64,000 bases of DNA from Parolsenella massiliensis (GCF_900143685.1 NZ_LT671675.1:1791985-1855984), one strand, 5' to 3'; numbered from the stretch's first letter, positions 38,331 through 46,857 are shown. Notes: generated by a model from the letters alone, not told the origin. Numbers and translations: made by a program.

Positions 38331-38651
38331 CTACGACTTGGCAGATTTCCTCAGTACGCTCTTCCAATTCGAGGACGCGTTATACAAGCGCAGGAAAACA
38401 ACCCTACGGGCACGCGCGTCTATGCGAAACACCGCAACCCTCTTCTTAACCGGCACCCAACGATAATCCGAGCCCTCGACTTGCGGCATAAAGGCAGGAA
38501 AGGAAACCGCCGCATCTTTTGCCTGTTCGAAGGAATCGAGAAAGCTCGCAGCACTCCCCGGCCCCACTTCATGCGCTCGCCAGGCCAGCTCCGTATCCAA
38601 GTCTTCCTCGAAAAGGTTGGTGAGCACGGCCTCGTAGCCCTCAGCAGCCAT
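38331..38651 (-). CDS. RelE/ParE-superfamily toxin
   Basis: A 106-residue protein with the ParE/RelE strand pattern: an N-terminal helical pair (LFEEDLDTELAWRAHEVG, then AASFLDSFEQAKDAAVSF), then YRWVPVKKRVAVFRIDARAR and VVFLRLYNASSNW near the C-terminus. It overlaps the end of the antitoxin gene by 11 bases, as expected for a coupled toxin-antitoxin operon. RelE-type toxins cleave mRNA on ribosomes and ParE-type toxins block gyrase; sequence alone does not tell which applies. Confidence 0.8.
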   Translation of the reverse strand: MAAEGYEAVLTNLFEEDLDTELAWRAHEVGPGSAASFLDSFEQAKDAAVSFPAFMPQVEGSDYRWVPVKKRVAVFRIDARARRVVFLRLYNASSNWKSVLRKSAKS

Positions 38652-38919
38652 ACCTCGACCTCATCTCTGATACGACCTCGTTGGCGGAGCGGGTTTTGCC
38701 GGCCTCTACCTGTCTCTCCGCGTCCGCAATCCCCCGCCAGAACTCCTTTGCCGAAGTCACCTCCGGCAAAGGCGAGGGCATGGAGGCGATGTAGGCGTGT
38801 TCGCCATCCCAGAACCAGTACACGCGAGAGTCATCTGCAATGCCAAGCGCGGTACGGATCTCCTTTGGGACGGTCGTCTGCCCGGCCTTCGTCATCTTTG
38901 TGCTCATCATCGTTACCAT
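38641..38919 (-). CDS. AbrB/SpoVT-family antitoxin
   Basis: A 92-residue protein. The N-terminal swapped-hairpin DNA-binding domain reads TKMTKAGQTTVPKEIRTALG, typical of AbrB/MazE-like antitoxins. The C-terminal helical half (about 50-92) should bind the toxin. The ATG at 38919 follows GGGAGG; other ATGs 9 and 12 bases downstream are less well placed. Upstream is an AT-rich patch (38941-38958, TAATAAT and TATATT on the minus strand) that stands out in this GC-rich window and is a likely autoregulated promoter. Confidence 0.82.
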   Translation of the reverse strand: MVTMMSTKMTKAGQTTVPKEIRTALGIADDSRVYWFWDGEHAYIASMPSPLPEVTSAKEFWRGIADAERQVEAGKTRSANEVVSEMRSRYGC

Positions 38920-38991
38920 GGCAGCCTCCCGCCCATTGAGATTATTAATTTCAATATACCCAACAGCGGCAGCACGGACCAGGCCGAAAGC

Positions 38992-39057
38992 AAACTACGC
39001 AGCATTCGACTCGGCGGCGGCCAAACAGGGCCGTTCAAGTCAAATGCTGCGCAGTTA
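38992..39057. repeat. 66-bp AACTACGCAGCATT palindrome
   Basis: AACTACGCAGCATTCGACT is complemented by AGTCAAATGCTGCGCAGTT (17 of 19 pairs). Single copy here. It lies just past the metA stop and could terminate metA transcription. Confidence 0.7.
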
Positions 39058-39092
39058 GTTACGAGATGGGCTTGCAGCCGCGAGCACGTCCA

Positions 39093-40073
39093 CTAGAACT
39101 TACTCGGTACGCCGCCCTTGGCGAGGAGCTGCTCGGTGTGCTCGCGCAGCTCGGCCACGACCTCGGGCACGCGCTCGAGGTCGTAGGGCGTCGTCTGGTA
39201 GACGTAGTTGAGCCAGTTGCGATACAGCAGGTTGGCATGGCTGCGCCAGGTGAAGATGGGCTGCTTCTCCGGGTCATCGTCGGGGAAGTAGTTCACCGGC
39301 AGCTGGATGGGCAGGCCCGCATGGAAGTCGCGCCAGTACTCGTCCGCCAGCGTGTCTCGGCCATACTCGAAGTGACCCAGGGCATAGATCTCGCAGAAGT
39401 CACGCGTGGCGATAAGGGCCGGACCGCTCGTCTCACCGCGGCTGAGCACCTGAAGCGACGGATCGGCGTCGATCTCCTTCTCATCGGGCGCGGCATGGCG
39501 GCTGTGCGGCATGTTGTGAATCTCGTCGAAGCCGTTCGTGAGGAAGTTGTACTCATCACAGAGGCGCTGCGGGAACACGCCAAAGAGCTTGCTGCCCAGA
39601 AGGCGCTTGTGAACGCCGTGCAGGTGATAGAGGCCCGCGAACGCGCCCCAGCAAAGGAACATCGTAGAAAGCACGTGCTCCTGGGCCCAGTCCATGATCT
39701 GGCACAGCTCGTCCCAGTAGTCCACGTCCTCGAACGGCATCTGCTCCACGGGCGCGCCCGTGATGATGAGGCCGTCGTAGTTGTTGTGCCTGAGGTCGTC
39801 GAACGTGTCGTAGAACTTCACGAGGTGGTCGGCGGCGTGCGTGGCCTCGTGGCTCGAGACGCGCATGAAGTCGACGCTCACCTGGATGGGCGACTTAGAG
39901 ATGAGGCGCAGAATCTGCGTCTCCGTCTCGATCTTGGTGGGCATGAGGTTGAGAAGCGCCACGCGAAGCGGACGAATCTGCTGCTTGCGGGCCACGTCCT
40001 CCTCGAGGGCAAAGATGCGCTCCTGCTGCAGGATGCGCTTGGCGGGCAGTCCGTCGGGGATGTTGATGGGCAT
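39093..40073 (-). CDS. metA: Homoserine O-acetyltransferase, MetA type
   Basis: A 326-residue MetA-family acyltransferase for the first committed step of methionine synthesis. Catalytic Cys141 is in FLCWGAFAGLY; the histidine and glutamate are in LGHFEYGRDT. In this family the residue after TGAPV/L (111 in E. coli) selects the acyl donor: glycine in succinyltransferases, glutamate in acetyltransferases. Here it is glutamate (TGAPVEQMPFEDVDYW, E110), so acetyl-CoA is the likely donor despite the frequent 'succinyltransferase' label. The ATG has only a distant AGAAAGG. No SAM riboswitch was recognised upstream. Confidence 0.94.
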   Translation of the reverse strand: MPINIPDGLPAKRILQQERIFALEEDVARKQQIRPLRVALLNLMPTKIETETQILRLISKSPIQVSVDFMRVSSHEATHAADHLVKFYDTFDDLRHNNYDGLIITGAPVEQMPFEDVDYWDELCQIMDWAQEHVLSTMFLCWGAFAGLYHLHGVHKRLLGSKLFGVFPQRLCDEYNFLTNGFDEIHNMPHSRHAAPDEKEIDADPSLQVLSRGETSGPALIATRDFCEIYALGHFEYGRDTLADEYWRDFHAGLPIQLPVNYFPDDDPEKQPIFTWRSHANLLYRNWLNYVYQTTPYDLERVPEVVAELREHTEQLLAKGGVPSKF

Positions 40074-40269
40074 TGAGCCGAGAAACCTTTCTGGGCACGC
40101 GGCGGGGCAGATGAGACCCCAGGCGAGCCATGGCGCCGGTCGGTCTACCGCCGGCAGTCACACGTACGATACACAATGGTAACGCAGCCAGACAGGTTGC
40201 GAGTCGGCGCGCACCCGGCATGCGGCAAATGCCGATAATGGAGCGGAACGCCACGACAAAGGAGCATCG

Positions 40270-41646
40270 ATGCCAAAGCTCGCAAGCTACTACCTGCCCG
40301 GACTCTACATCGAGGACCACTCCGTTGAGGTGCCGCTCGACTGGCGCGGCACCGAGCCCGAGCGCGCCGCAGCAGATGGGCTGCCGGCCGGCGAGCGCAT
40401 CCACGTGTTCTACCGCACCGCCTGCGCACCACAGAATGTTGGCCGCGACCTACCGCTGCTCGTGTTTCTCCAGGGAGGCCCCGGCGGGCAGGGCCCGAGG
40501 CTCCTCTCACCCACCTCGGACGGCTGGATTGCCGAAGCCGTCAAGCACTTCCGCGTGGTACTGCCCGACCAGCGCGGCACCGGCCGCAGCGAGCACGCGA
40601 GCGCCAAGTCCGTCGCGAGGCGCGGGGACACGCAGGCGCAGGCGGACTACCTCAAGCGTCTGCTCGCCCGCTCCATCGTTCGCGACTTCGAGTACATCCG
40701 CCTCACGGAGTTCGGCGGCCGTGCCTGGACCACGCTCGGTCAGAGCTACGGCGGCTTCCTCACCCTCACCTACCTCAGCTTCTATCCGCAGGGCATCGCC
40801 GCAAGCTTCACGTGCGGCGGCATCCCGCACATGCCGGCAAGCGCCGCAGACGTCTACGCGCACACGTTCCCGCGCATGGCGACCAAGACGCGTGCCTACT
40901 ACGCCCGCTATCCGCAGGACGAGGCCCGCATGGCTGCCATCGCAGACCGCCTTGCCGCCGGCGACGTCACGCTGCCCGACGGAAGCCCCCTCACGCCGCG
41001 CCGCCTCCAGACGCTTGGCGGCGGCCTGGGCATGAAGCCCGCGCCCGAGCGCCTGCACAACCTGCTGGACACCGCCTTCGAGGCGGGCGACGGCTCGCTC
41101 GCCAGCACCGGCGCCGCGCCAGAGCTCACGGACGGCTTCCTCATGGGCGCGCTCGAGAACCTCACCACGGCGGGCAACCCGCTGTACTGGACGCTGCAGG
41201 AGTTCATCTACGCCAACGGCACGCTCGATGCCCCCATTAACTGGACGGCCGAGCACGAGTACGCACGCCACCCGGAGTTTGACGCCGCGGCGCGGCCGCT
41301 CATGCTCACGGGCGAGGCGGCCTTCCCGTTCATGTTCGAGGACGACCCGCTGCTGGCGCCGCTCAAGCCCGCGGTCGACCTGCTCATGCAGGACACGGAG
41401 TTCGACCTCATCTACGACGAGCGCCAGCTCGCAGCCAACGAGGTGCCCCTGCAGGCGGCGGTCTACTTCGACGACCTGTACGTGGACTCAGGCCTTCAGC
41501 TCGACACGCTCTCGCGCGTGGGCGCGAGCCATGCCTGGGTCACGAACGAGTTCGAGCACGATGGCCTGCACGGCAGCGTCGTGTTCGCGCACCTGTTCGA
41601 GGAGGCGCTCAACCGGGGCGACCTCGAGCGCGCCCTGCGCTCATAG
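40270..41646 (+). CDS. S33-family alpha/beta-hydrolase (proline iminopeptidase-like)
   Basis: A 458-residue hydrolase. The oxyanion-hole motif is QGGPGGQGPR (near 69), DQRGTGRSEHAS follows, and the nucleophile is in GQSYGGFLTLTYLSFYP (Ser near 158). A helical cap spans about 190-310, with the catalytic His in NEFEHDGLHGSVVF near the end. Length and motifs match prolyl aminopeptidases of family S33, which release N-terminal proline from peptides. There is no signal peptide. The ATG follows AAAGGAGCATCG. Divergent from metA. Confidence 0.9.
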   Translation: MPKLASYYLPGLYIEDHSVEVPLDWRGTEPERAAADGLPAGERIHVFYRTACAPQNVGRDLPLLVFLQGGPGGQGPRLLSPTSDGWIAEAVKHFRVVLPDQRGTGRSEHASAKSVARRGDTQAQADYLKRLLARSIVRDFEYIRLTEFGGRAWTTLGQSYGGFLTLTYLSFYPQGIAASFTCGGIPHMPASAADVYAHTFPRMATKTRAYYARYPQDEARMAAIADRLAAGDVTLPDGSPLTPRRLQTLGGGLGMKPAPERLHNLLDTAFEAGDGSLASTGAAPELTDGFLMGALENLTTAGNPLYWTLQEFIYANGTLDAPINWTAEHEYARHPEFDAAARPLMLTGEAAFPFMFEDDPLLAPLKPAVDLLMQDTEFDLIYDERQLAANEVPLQAAVYFDDLYVDSGLQLDTLSRVGASHAWVTNEFEHDGLHGSVVFAHLFEEALNRGDLERALRS

Positions 41647-41676
41647 CAATTCGAGGGCCTCACGCACCCGCCAGCG

Positions 41677-41745
41677 CGTTCGCTCTCGTTTATCGCGATA
41701 ATCGCGAGAATCACAGGCATGAACTCACCTAACGAGAGCAAACGT
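41677..41745. repeat. 69-bp CGTTCGCTCT-family palindrome, copy 3
   Basis: CGTTCGCTCTCGTT is complemented by AACGAGAGCAAACG (one mismatch). The interior differs from copies 1 and 2 but has its own small palindrome (TCGCGATAATCGCGA). It lies between the S33 peptidase and the nitroreductase. Confidence 0.8.
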
Positions 41746-41794
41746 TCGGCGGGAAGACAGGCGAGACAGACAACGCACGAGAAAGGACGTACGT

Positions 41795-42319
41795 ATGAAC
41801 GAGGTCATCGAGGCGCTCAAGCAGCGCCGCAGCTGCAGGAAGTTCTCGGACAAGCCCGTCGAGGACGAGAAGGTCGAGCAAATCGTCGAGGCGGGGCTCT
41901 TTGCCGCAAGCGGCATGGGCAGGCAGGCGACGCACCTGGTCATCGTGAGGAACGCCGAGGACGTGGCCCAGCTCAGCCGCATGAACGCCCAGATCATGGG
42001 CACAAGCTCCGACCCGTTCTACGGCGCCAAGACCGTGGTCGTGGTGCTCACGGACCCCAGCGTTCCCACGTGCGTCGAGGACGGCGCCCTCGTCATGGGC
42101 AACCTCATGAACGCCGCGCATGCCCTGGGCGTGAGCTCGTGCTGGATCCACCGCGCCCGTGAGGAGTTCGAGTCCGAGGAGGGCAAGGCCCTGCTCGCCA
42201 AGTGGGGCGTCGAGGGCGAGTGGAGAGGCGTGGGCCACTGCGTCCTTGGGTATGCCGAGGAGGGCGGCGAGCAGCCCGCGGTGGCGCGCAAGGAGGGCCG
42301 CGTCACCTTCGTGCTGTAG
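41795..42319 (+). CDS. Nitroreductase-family flavoprotein
   Basis: A 174-residue FMN-dependent oxidoreductase. The N-terminal KQRRSCRKFSDKPV binds the FMN phosphate, and AASGMGRQATHLVIV and the C-terminal GHCVLGYAEEG are family-typical. The shorter length and GALVMGNLMNAAHALGVSSC pattern fit the small nitroreductases of anaerobes. The substrate is unknown. The ATG follows GAAAGGA. A terminator follows at 42354. Confidence 0.92.
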   Translation: MNEVIEALKQRRSCRKFSDKPVEDEKVEQIVEAGLFAASGMGRQATHLVIVRNAEDVAQLSRMNAQIMGTSSDPFYGAKTVVVVLTDPSVPTCVEDGALVMGNLMNAAHALGVSSCWIHRAREEFESEEGKALLAKWGVEGEWRGVGHCVLGYAEEGGEQPAVARKEGRVTFVL

Positions 42320-42325
42320 CGAGCC

Positions 42326-42352
42326 TGACAAACGAACCCGTCCTCAATGTCA
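42326..42352. repeat. Degenerate GGGGACGGG-family palindrome
   Basis: TGACA...TGTCA ends around ACCCGTCCTCAA; a weaker version of the units at 45019 and 63915. It lies between the nitroreductase stop and its terminator. Confidence 0.6.
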
Positions 42353-42353
42353 C

Positions 42354-42390
42354 GGCGGCCCGGAGCCAACGGCTTCGGGCCGTTTTTATT
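42354..42390 (+). terminator. Terminator of the nitroreductase gene
   Basis: GGCCCGGAGCC/GGCTTCGGGCC with a 3-nt loop, followed by GTTTTTATT. Confidence 0.9.
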
Positions 42391-42481
42391 CCCGGTGCCA
42401 TAGCCCACGCCTATGGGATTTTATCGGAATTCCCTACCGGGTTTATGGGGTATTTCTTCAACTTCTTATCAGGTACGCTGC

Positions 42482-42495
42482 TATACTCAGCCACA
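42482..42495 (+). promoter_or_regulatory. -10 box of a leaderless metN transcript
   Basis: TATACT (42482-42487), 7 bases, then the metN ATG; no Shine-Dalgarno sequence lies before the ATG. Upstream at about 42411-42443 is an imperfect inverted repeat (TATGGGATT/AATTCCCTA) that could be an operator. Confidence 0.6.
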
Positions 42496-43253
42496 TGATT
42501 GAGCTAAAGAACATATCAAAGTCCTTCGAGACCGCAGCCGGCACGGTGCGCGCGCTCGACGATGTCAGCCTCACGATCGAGACGGGCGAGGTGTTCGGCA
42601 TCATCGGCGAGTCAGGCGCCGGAAAGTCGACGCTCGTGCGCTGCATCAACCTGCTCGAGCAGCCCACGAGCGGCTCGGTCGTCATCGACGGCCGCGACGT
42701 CACGAGCCTTCGCGGCCGCGACCTTCGCGAGCTTCGTGCCGACATCGGCATGATCTTCCAGCGCTTCTCCCTGTTCGAGCAGCGAACCGTGCTCGACAAC
42801 GTGATCTTCCCAGCCACGCTCGCAAGCACGGGCAAGCGCGTCTCACGCGCCGAGGCTCCTGAGCGAGCCCGCAAGCTGCTCGCGCTCGTGGGCCTCGAGG
42901 GCAAGGAGGGGTCCTACCCCTCGCAGCTCTCCGGCGGCCAGCAGCAGCGCGTCGCCATTGCCCGCGCGCTCATGACGCAGCCCAAGACGCTTCTGTGCGA
43001 CGAGGCCACGAGCGCCCTCGACACGCTCACGACGAGCCAGGTCCTCGACCTTCTCGGCAAAATCAACCAGGAGCTGGGCGTCACCATCGTGCTCATCACG
43101 CACTCGCTTGCCGTTGCGCGCCGCATCTGCGGACGCATCGCCGTCATGGACCATGGCCAGCTCGTGGAGCAGGGCACGGCAGCCGAGGTGTTTGGAAACC
43201 CGCAGGCAGACGTCACGCGCGCGCTGCTTCAGTTTGAGGGGGAGGGTCGCTGA
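42495..43253 (+). CDS. metN: Methionine ABC transporter ATP-binding protein
   Basis: A 252-residue ABC ATPase. Walker A GESGAGKST (near 37), the MetN-typical Q-loop IGMIFQRFSLFEQRTV, signature LSGGQQQR and Walker B LLCDEATSALD. The C-terminal regulatory ACT-like domain of longer MetN proteins is missing, so this is the short form without obvious trans-inhibition by methionine. The start MIELKNISKSF is family-exact. It lacks a ribosome-binding site and sits 7 bases after TATACT, implying a leaderless mRNA. It overlaps metI by one base. Confidence 0.94.
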   Translation: MIELKNISKSFETAAGTVRALDDVSLTIETGEVFGIIGESGAGKSTLVRCINLLEQPTSGSVVIDGRDVTSLRGRDLRELRADIGMIFQRFSLFEQRTVLDNVIFPATLASTGKRVSRAEAPERARKLLALVGLEGKEGSYPSQLSGGQQQRVAIARALMTQPKTLLCDEATSALDTLTTSQVLDLLGKINQELGVTIVLITHSLAVARRICGRIAVMDHGQLVEQGTAAEVFGNPQADVTRALLQFEGEGR

Positions 43254-43930
43254 TGGACTTCGCCGCGTTCTTCGACAAGTATGGGGCGCTCCTCGCCCAG
43301 GGCACGGTGGACACCATCGTCATGGTGCTCGCCTCCACGATTGGCGCCTACGTCATCGGCATCATCCTGGGCACGCTGCTCACGGTGCTCGCACCGAACG
43401 GCCTGCGCCCCAACCGCGGCGCCTACGCCGTCATCGGCTGGATCGTGAACACGGCGCGTTCGCTGCCGTTCATCATCCTGCTGCTGTTCCTCATCCCTGT
43501 GACGCGCGTCGTCGTGGGCACCACCCTCGGCGTCCCCGCCGCGGTGTTCCCGCTCATCGTCTCGGCCGCGCCGTTCGTGGCGCGCATGGTTGAGTCCTCC
43601 GAGGCCGAGGTCGACCGAGGACTCGTCGAGGCGGCCAGCTCCATGGGTGCCTCCACCTGGGAGATCATCACGAAGGTCTACCTGCGCGAGGGCCTGCCCA
43701 GCCTGCTTCGCGGTCTGCCCATCGTCATCATCACGATCCTGGGCTACACGGCCATGGCCGGCACGGTGGGCGCCGGCGGACTTGGCGACATCGCCATCCG
43801 CTACGGCTACCAGCGCTACCAGGACGACGTCATGGTTGCCACCGTCATCATCCTCGTCGTGATGGTGCAGGTCATCCAGACCGCGTGCAACCTGCTCGTC
43901 AAGCTCTGCGACAAGCGAATGCGCTCCTAG
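43253..43930 (+). CDS. metI: Methionine ABC transporter permease
   Basis: A 225-residue inner-membrane permease with five hydrophobic segments and the ABC contact motif EAASSMGASTWEIITKVYLRE (about 125-145, EAA-type loop). The ATG shares a base with the metN stop (TGATG), so translation is coupled. The D-methionine-type MetI signature RSLPFIILL and GTVGAGGLGDIAIRYGY are present. Confidence 0.95.
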   Translation: MDFAAFFDKYGALLAQGTVDTIVMVLASTIGAYVIGIILGTLLTVLAPNGLRPNRGAYAVIGWIVNTARSLPFIILLLFLIPVTRVVVGTTLGVPAAVFPLIVSAAPFVARMVESSEAEVDRGLVEAASSMGASTWEIITKVYLREGLPSLLRGLPIVIITILGYTAMAGTVGAGGLGDIAIRYGYQRYQDDVMVATVIILVVMVQVIQTACNLLVKLCDKRMRS

Positions 43931-44073
43931 CGAAGCGCCACGTCACCCGCGCGCCTCGCGCACGTGCCAGCACGAATGCCGGCAAAACTCGGGGATCTGC
44001 CCCGTCCGTACGGGCGGGCCGGGGCTTCCTATATCGATTTCTCGAATCAAAGGACAAACGGAAAGGAACCGCC

Positions 44074-44931
44074 ATGTCTCTCAAGCAGTACCTCAAGCCG
44101 CTCGCCGGCATCGCCGCCGTCGCCGGCCTCGCCCTCGCGCTCACCGCGTGCGGCGGCAACTCCGGCAGCGCCGCCACCACCGCCGCGGCCTCCGGCTCGG
44201 CCGACAACGTCATCACCGTGGGTGCCTCGCCCTCTCCCCACGCCGAGATCCTCAACGCCGTGGCCGACGAGCTCAAGAGCGAAGGCTACGAGCTCAAGGT
44301 CGTCGAGTACAACGACTACGTGCAGCCCAACGTCGCCCTCGCCAACGGCGACCTCGACGCCAACTACTTCCAGCATCTCCCCTACCTCGAGAACTACAAC
44401 CAGGAGAATGGCACCGACCTCGTGAGCGCGGGCGCCATCCACTTCGAGCCGATGGGCCTGTACGCCGGCAAGAGCTCCGACATCAAGAACGTGCCCGACG
44501 GCGCCAAGATTGCCGTTCCCTCCGACGCCACGAACGAGGCCCGCGCGCTGCTGCTGCTCCAGGACCAGGGCGTCATCAAGCTCAAGGACGGCGCCGGCCT
44601 CGAGGCCACGGCCAACGACATCGAGGAGAACCCGCACAACATCCAGCTCGTCGAGGTTGAGGCCGCGGCCGTTCCCCGCTCGCTCGACGACTGCGACTTC
44701 GCGGTGATCAACGGCAACTACGCCCTGTCCGCCGGTCTCGACACGAGCACCACGCTCGCCAGCGAGGGCGCCGACTCCGAGGCCGCGCAGACCTACGCCA
44801 ACATCGTGGCCGTGCGCAAGGGTGACGAGAACTCCGACAAGACCCAGGCCCTCATCAAGGCCCTGACCTCGGACACCGCCCGCAAGTTCATCCAGGAGCA
44901 GTACAAGGGCTCCGTCATCCCGGTGTTCTAA
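44074..44931 (+). CDS. metQ: Methionine-binding lipoprotein
   Basis: A 285-residue substrate-binding lipoprotein of the NlpA/MetQ family. The signal peptide ends with the lipobox LTAC (Cys26), followed by a Gly/Ser/Ala linker. VGASPSPHAEILNAV and NGDLDANYFQHLPYLENYN are MetQ-typical, and the protein ends ARKFIQEQYKGSVIPVF. The ATG follows GGAAAGGAACC. The 143-base gap after metI contains no terminator, so the three genes form one operon, closed by the terminator at 44957. Confidence 0.95.
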   Translation: MSLKQYLKPLAGIAAVAGLALALTACGGNSGSAATTAAASGSADNVITVGASPSPHAEILNAVADELKSEGYELKVVEYNDYVQPNVALANGDLDANYFQHLPYLENYNQENGTDLVSAGAIHFEPMGLYAGKSSDIKNVPDGAKIAVPSDATNEARALLLLQDQGVIKLKDGAGLEATANDIEENPHNIQLVEVEAAAVPRSLDDCDFAVINGNYALSAGLDTSTTLASEGADSEAAQTYANIVAVRKGDENSDKTQALIKALTSDTARKFIQEQYKGSVIPVF

Positions 44932-44956
44932 GCACGTCGCAAGACTCGGCACGCCA

Positions 44957-44996
44957 GCGCCCCGGCTCCCACCTCAGGGAGTCGGGGCGCTTCTTT
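44957..44996 (+). terminator. Terminator of metNIQ
   Basis: GCGCCCCGGCTCCC/GGGAGTCGGGGCGC hairpin followed by TTCTTT. Confidence 0.88.
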
Positions 44997-45018
44997 GTGC
45001 GACGGCACGGGGCGCCGA

Positions 45019-45050
45019 TGACAGTTTGACCCCGTCCCCAAGTGTCACCG
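45019..45050. repeat. 32-bp repeat identical to 63915-63946
   Basis: A 32-base sequence beginning TGACAGTTTGACCCCGTCCC and ending AAGTGTCACCG is identical, base for base, to the one at 63915. Its ends (GTGACA-like/TGTCAC) are palindromic, and the core ACCCCGTCCCCAA relates it to the GGGGACGGG family. Confidence 0.85.
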
Positions 45051-45074
45051 CGTGCATGAGCGGCCGCATTGCTG

Positions 45075-45088
45075 CATACTTGCAGGTA
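45075..45088 (+). promoter_or_regulatory. -10 box of a leaderless helicase transcript
   Basis: CATACT (45075-45080), 7 bases, then the ATG at 45088. No ribosome-binding site. Confidence 0.5.
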
Positions 45089-46347
45089 TGACTACTTCAT
45101 TTGCCGAGCTCGGGCTAAACGAGCAGATCCTCGCCGGGGTGGATTCCCTCGGCTTCACCACGCCAACCCCCGTCCAGGCCGCAGCCATCCCCGCCGTTCT
45201 CGACGGGCGAGACGTCCTAGCCAGTGCCCAGACGGGCACGGGCAAGACCTGCGCCTTCACGCTTCCCGCGCTCCAGCGCATCGCTGACAGCAAGAAGATC
45301 GCCAAGCCGGGCAGGCCGCTCGCCCTCGTCATCACGCCCACGCGCGAGCTCGCCTCGCAGATCGAGGACGTCACGAGCGAGGTCTGTGCCAAGACCGGAC
45401 AGACCACGGTCGTGGTCATGGGTGGCGCCAAGTTCGACCGTCAGATCCGCGCGCTCGAGGCCGGCTGCGACCTGCTCGTGGCCACGCCGGGCCGCCTCAT
45501 CGACCTCATGGAGCACAACCACGTCAACCTCGGCGACGTGCAGGTTCTCGTCCTGGACGAGGCGGACCGCATGCTTGACATGGGCTTTTGGCCTAGCGTG
45601 CGCCGCATCGTGAAGGCCTGCCCCGAGAAGCGCCAGACGTTGCTGTTCTCGGCCACCATCCCGCCAAGCATCAAGGGCACGGTGGACGCGATGCTCCCCG
45701 ACCCCTACGTTGTCGAGATTGCCCGCGTGGGCGAGACTGCCGCCACGGTTGACGAGCACCTCTGCCCCGTCACCCAGGGCGACAAGGTCTCGCTGCTCGA
45801 GGCCCTCATGAAGCAGGAGAGCTTCGAGCGCGTGCTCGTCTTCTGCCGCACGAAGATGCGTGTCGACGGCGTGTGCAAGACGCTCAAGAACGCCGGCATC
45901 AAGGTCGACGTCATGCACGCGGACCGTCCGCAGAAGGCCCGCGAGCGTGCGCTTGAGCGCTTCCGCGATGGCAAGATTCGCGTGCTCGTGGCCACCGACG
46001 TCATGAGCCGAGGCATCGATGTCTCTGGCATCGATGCCGTGGTGAACTTCGACGTGCCCATGGACCCCGAGGACTACGTTCACCGCATTGGTCGCACGGG
46101 CCGAGCTGGCGCCACGGGCCAGGCGTTCACGTTCATGGCACCCGACGAGGTGAGTCCCCTTCGAGAGATCGAGTACTTCACCAAGAAGCTCATCCCGCTG
46201 TTTGACCTTGAGGGGTTCCCCTACGCGGAGGGTCGCATCGTCCCCAACGCGCGCCGCAGTACGTCAAAGCCCACGCGCAGCCTGTTCAGCGGCTCGCGCA
46301 GCCGCGGACGCGGTCCGCGCGGCGGGCGCTACGGCAGGCACTACTAG
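45088..46347 (+). CDS. DEAD-box RNA helicase (RhlE/DeaD-like)
   Basis: A 419-residue ATP-dependent RNA helicase. Q motif (FAELGLNEQILAGVDSLGFT, then TPVQ), motif I AQTGTGKT (near 47), Ia PTRELASQ, Ib TPGRL, II VLDEADRMLDMGF, III SATIPP, V VATDVMSRGIDV and VI HRIGRTGRAG. The short basic tail (RSLFSGSRSRGRGPRGGRYG) resembles RhlE tails that bind RNA. Likely roles are ribosome assembly and mRNA turnover. No ribosome-binding site precedes the ATG; CATACT 7 bases upstream suggests a leaderless message. A GTG 36 bases upstream is in frame but lies before that -10 box. Confidence 0.94.
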   Translation: MTTSFAELGLNEQILAGVDSLGFTTPTPVQAAAIPAVLDGRDVLASAQTGTGKTCAFTLPALQRIADSKKIAKPGRPLALVITPTRELASQIEDVTSEVCAKTGQTTVVVMGGAKFDRQIRALEAGCDLLVATPGRLIDLMEHNHVNLGDVQVLVLDEADRMLDMGFWPSVRRIVKACPEKRQTLLFSATIPPSIKGTVDAMLPDPYVVEIARVGETAATVDEHLCPVTQGDKVSLLEALMKQESFERVLVFCRTKMRVDGVCKTLKNAGIKVDVMHADRPQKARERALERFRDGKIRVLVATDVMSRGIDVSGIDAVVNFDVPMDPEDYVHRIGRTGRAGATGQAFTFMAPDEVSPLREIEYFTKKLIPLFDLEGFPYAEGRIVPNARRSTSKPTRSLFSGSRSRGRGPRGGRYGRHY

Positions 46348-46365
46348 GCGCCACGCCGTCACAAT

Positions 46366-46857
46366 CTAGCAGCAGCCTTGGGCCTCGGAATCTTCGGGGC
46401 CCTTCTTCTTGGCACGGCGCGCGCGGAAGAAGCTGCGAAGCTCCGTGGCGCACTCCTCGGCCAGCACGCCGGAAGTGACCTCGAACTCGTGGTTGAGGCG
46501 CTCGTCGTGGCTCACGTCGAACAGCGTGCCCAGCGCGCCGCCCTTGGGATCGGGCGTCCCATAGACGCAGCGGTCGATGCGGGCGTTGACCATGAGGCCG
46601 GCGCACATGAGGCAGGGCTCGAGCGTCACGTAGACCGTGCACCCCGTGAGCCGCCAGCGATCGAGCACGCGAGCAGCCTCGCACATGGCCGAGAACTCCG
46701 CATGAGCGGAAGGGTCGCGATCTGTCTCGCGCCTGTTGTGGGCCCGGGCGATGACCTTGTCCTCGTGCACCACGACGGCGCCGATGGGCACCTCGCCCTC
46801 CTCGGCCGCAAGGCGGGCCTCGTCGAGCGCCATGCGCATGTAGTCCTCGTCCGTCAC
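46366..46857 (-). CDS. tadA: tRNA-specific adenosine deaminase
   Basis: A 163-residue zinc deaminase that converts A34 to inosine in tRNA-Arg(ACG), encoded at 17257. The zinc site is HAE (SAHAEFSAMC, near 53) and PCxxC (LEPCLMCAGL, near 83). A C-terminal basic tail (FRARRAKKKG) ends in QGCC. The start appears to be GTG (46857), placed after GAGGGAG; MTDEDYMRMALDEARLA is family-typical. It is convergent with the helicase, only 18 bases apart. Confidence 0.95.
   Translation of the reverse strand: MTDEDYMRMALDEARLAAEEGEVPIGAVVVHEDKVIARAHNRRETDRDPSAHAEFSAMCEAARVLDRWRLTGCTVYVTLEPCLMCAGLMVNARIDRCVYGTPDPKGGALGTLFDVSHDERLNHEFEVTSGVLAEECATELRSFFRARRAKKKGPEDSEAQGCC

Noticed and set aside
40074-40269. 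SAM riboswitch in front of metA
   Set aside because: No SAM-I, SAM-II or SAM-IV landmark sequence could be found in the leader.
42411-42494. Riboswitch control of metNIQ
   Set aside because: The TATACT box lies 7 bases before ATG, leaving no room for a leader; an operator is more likely.
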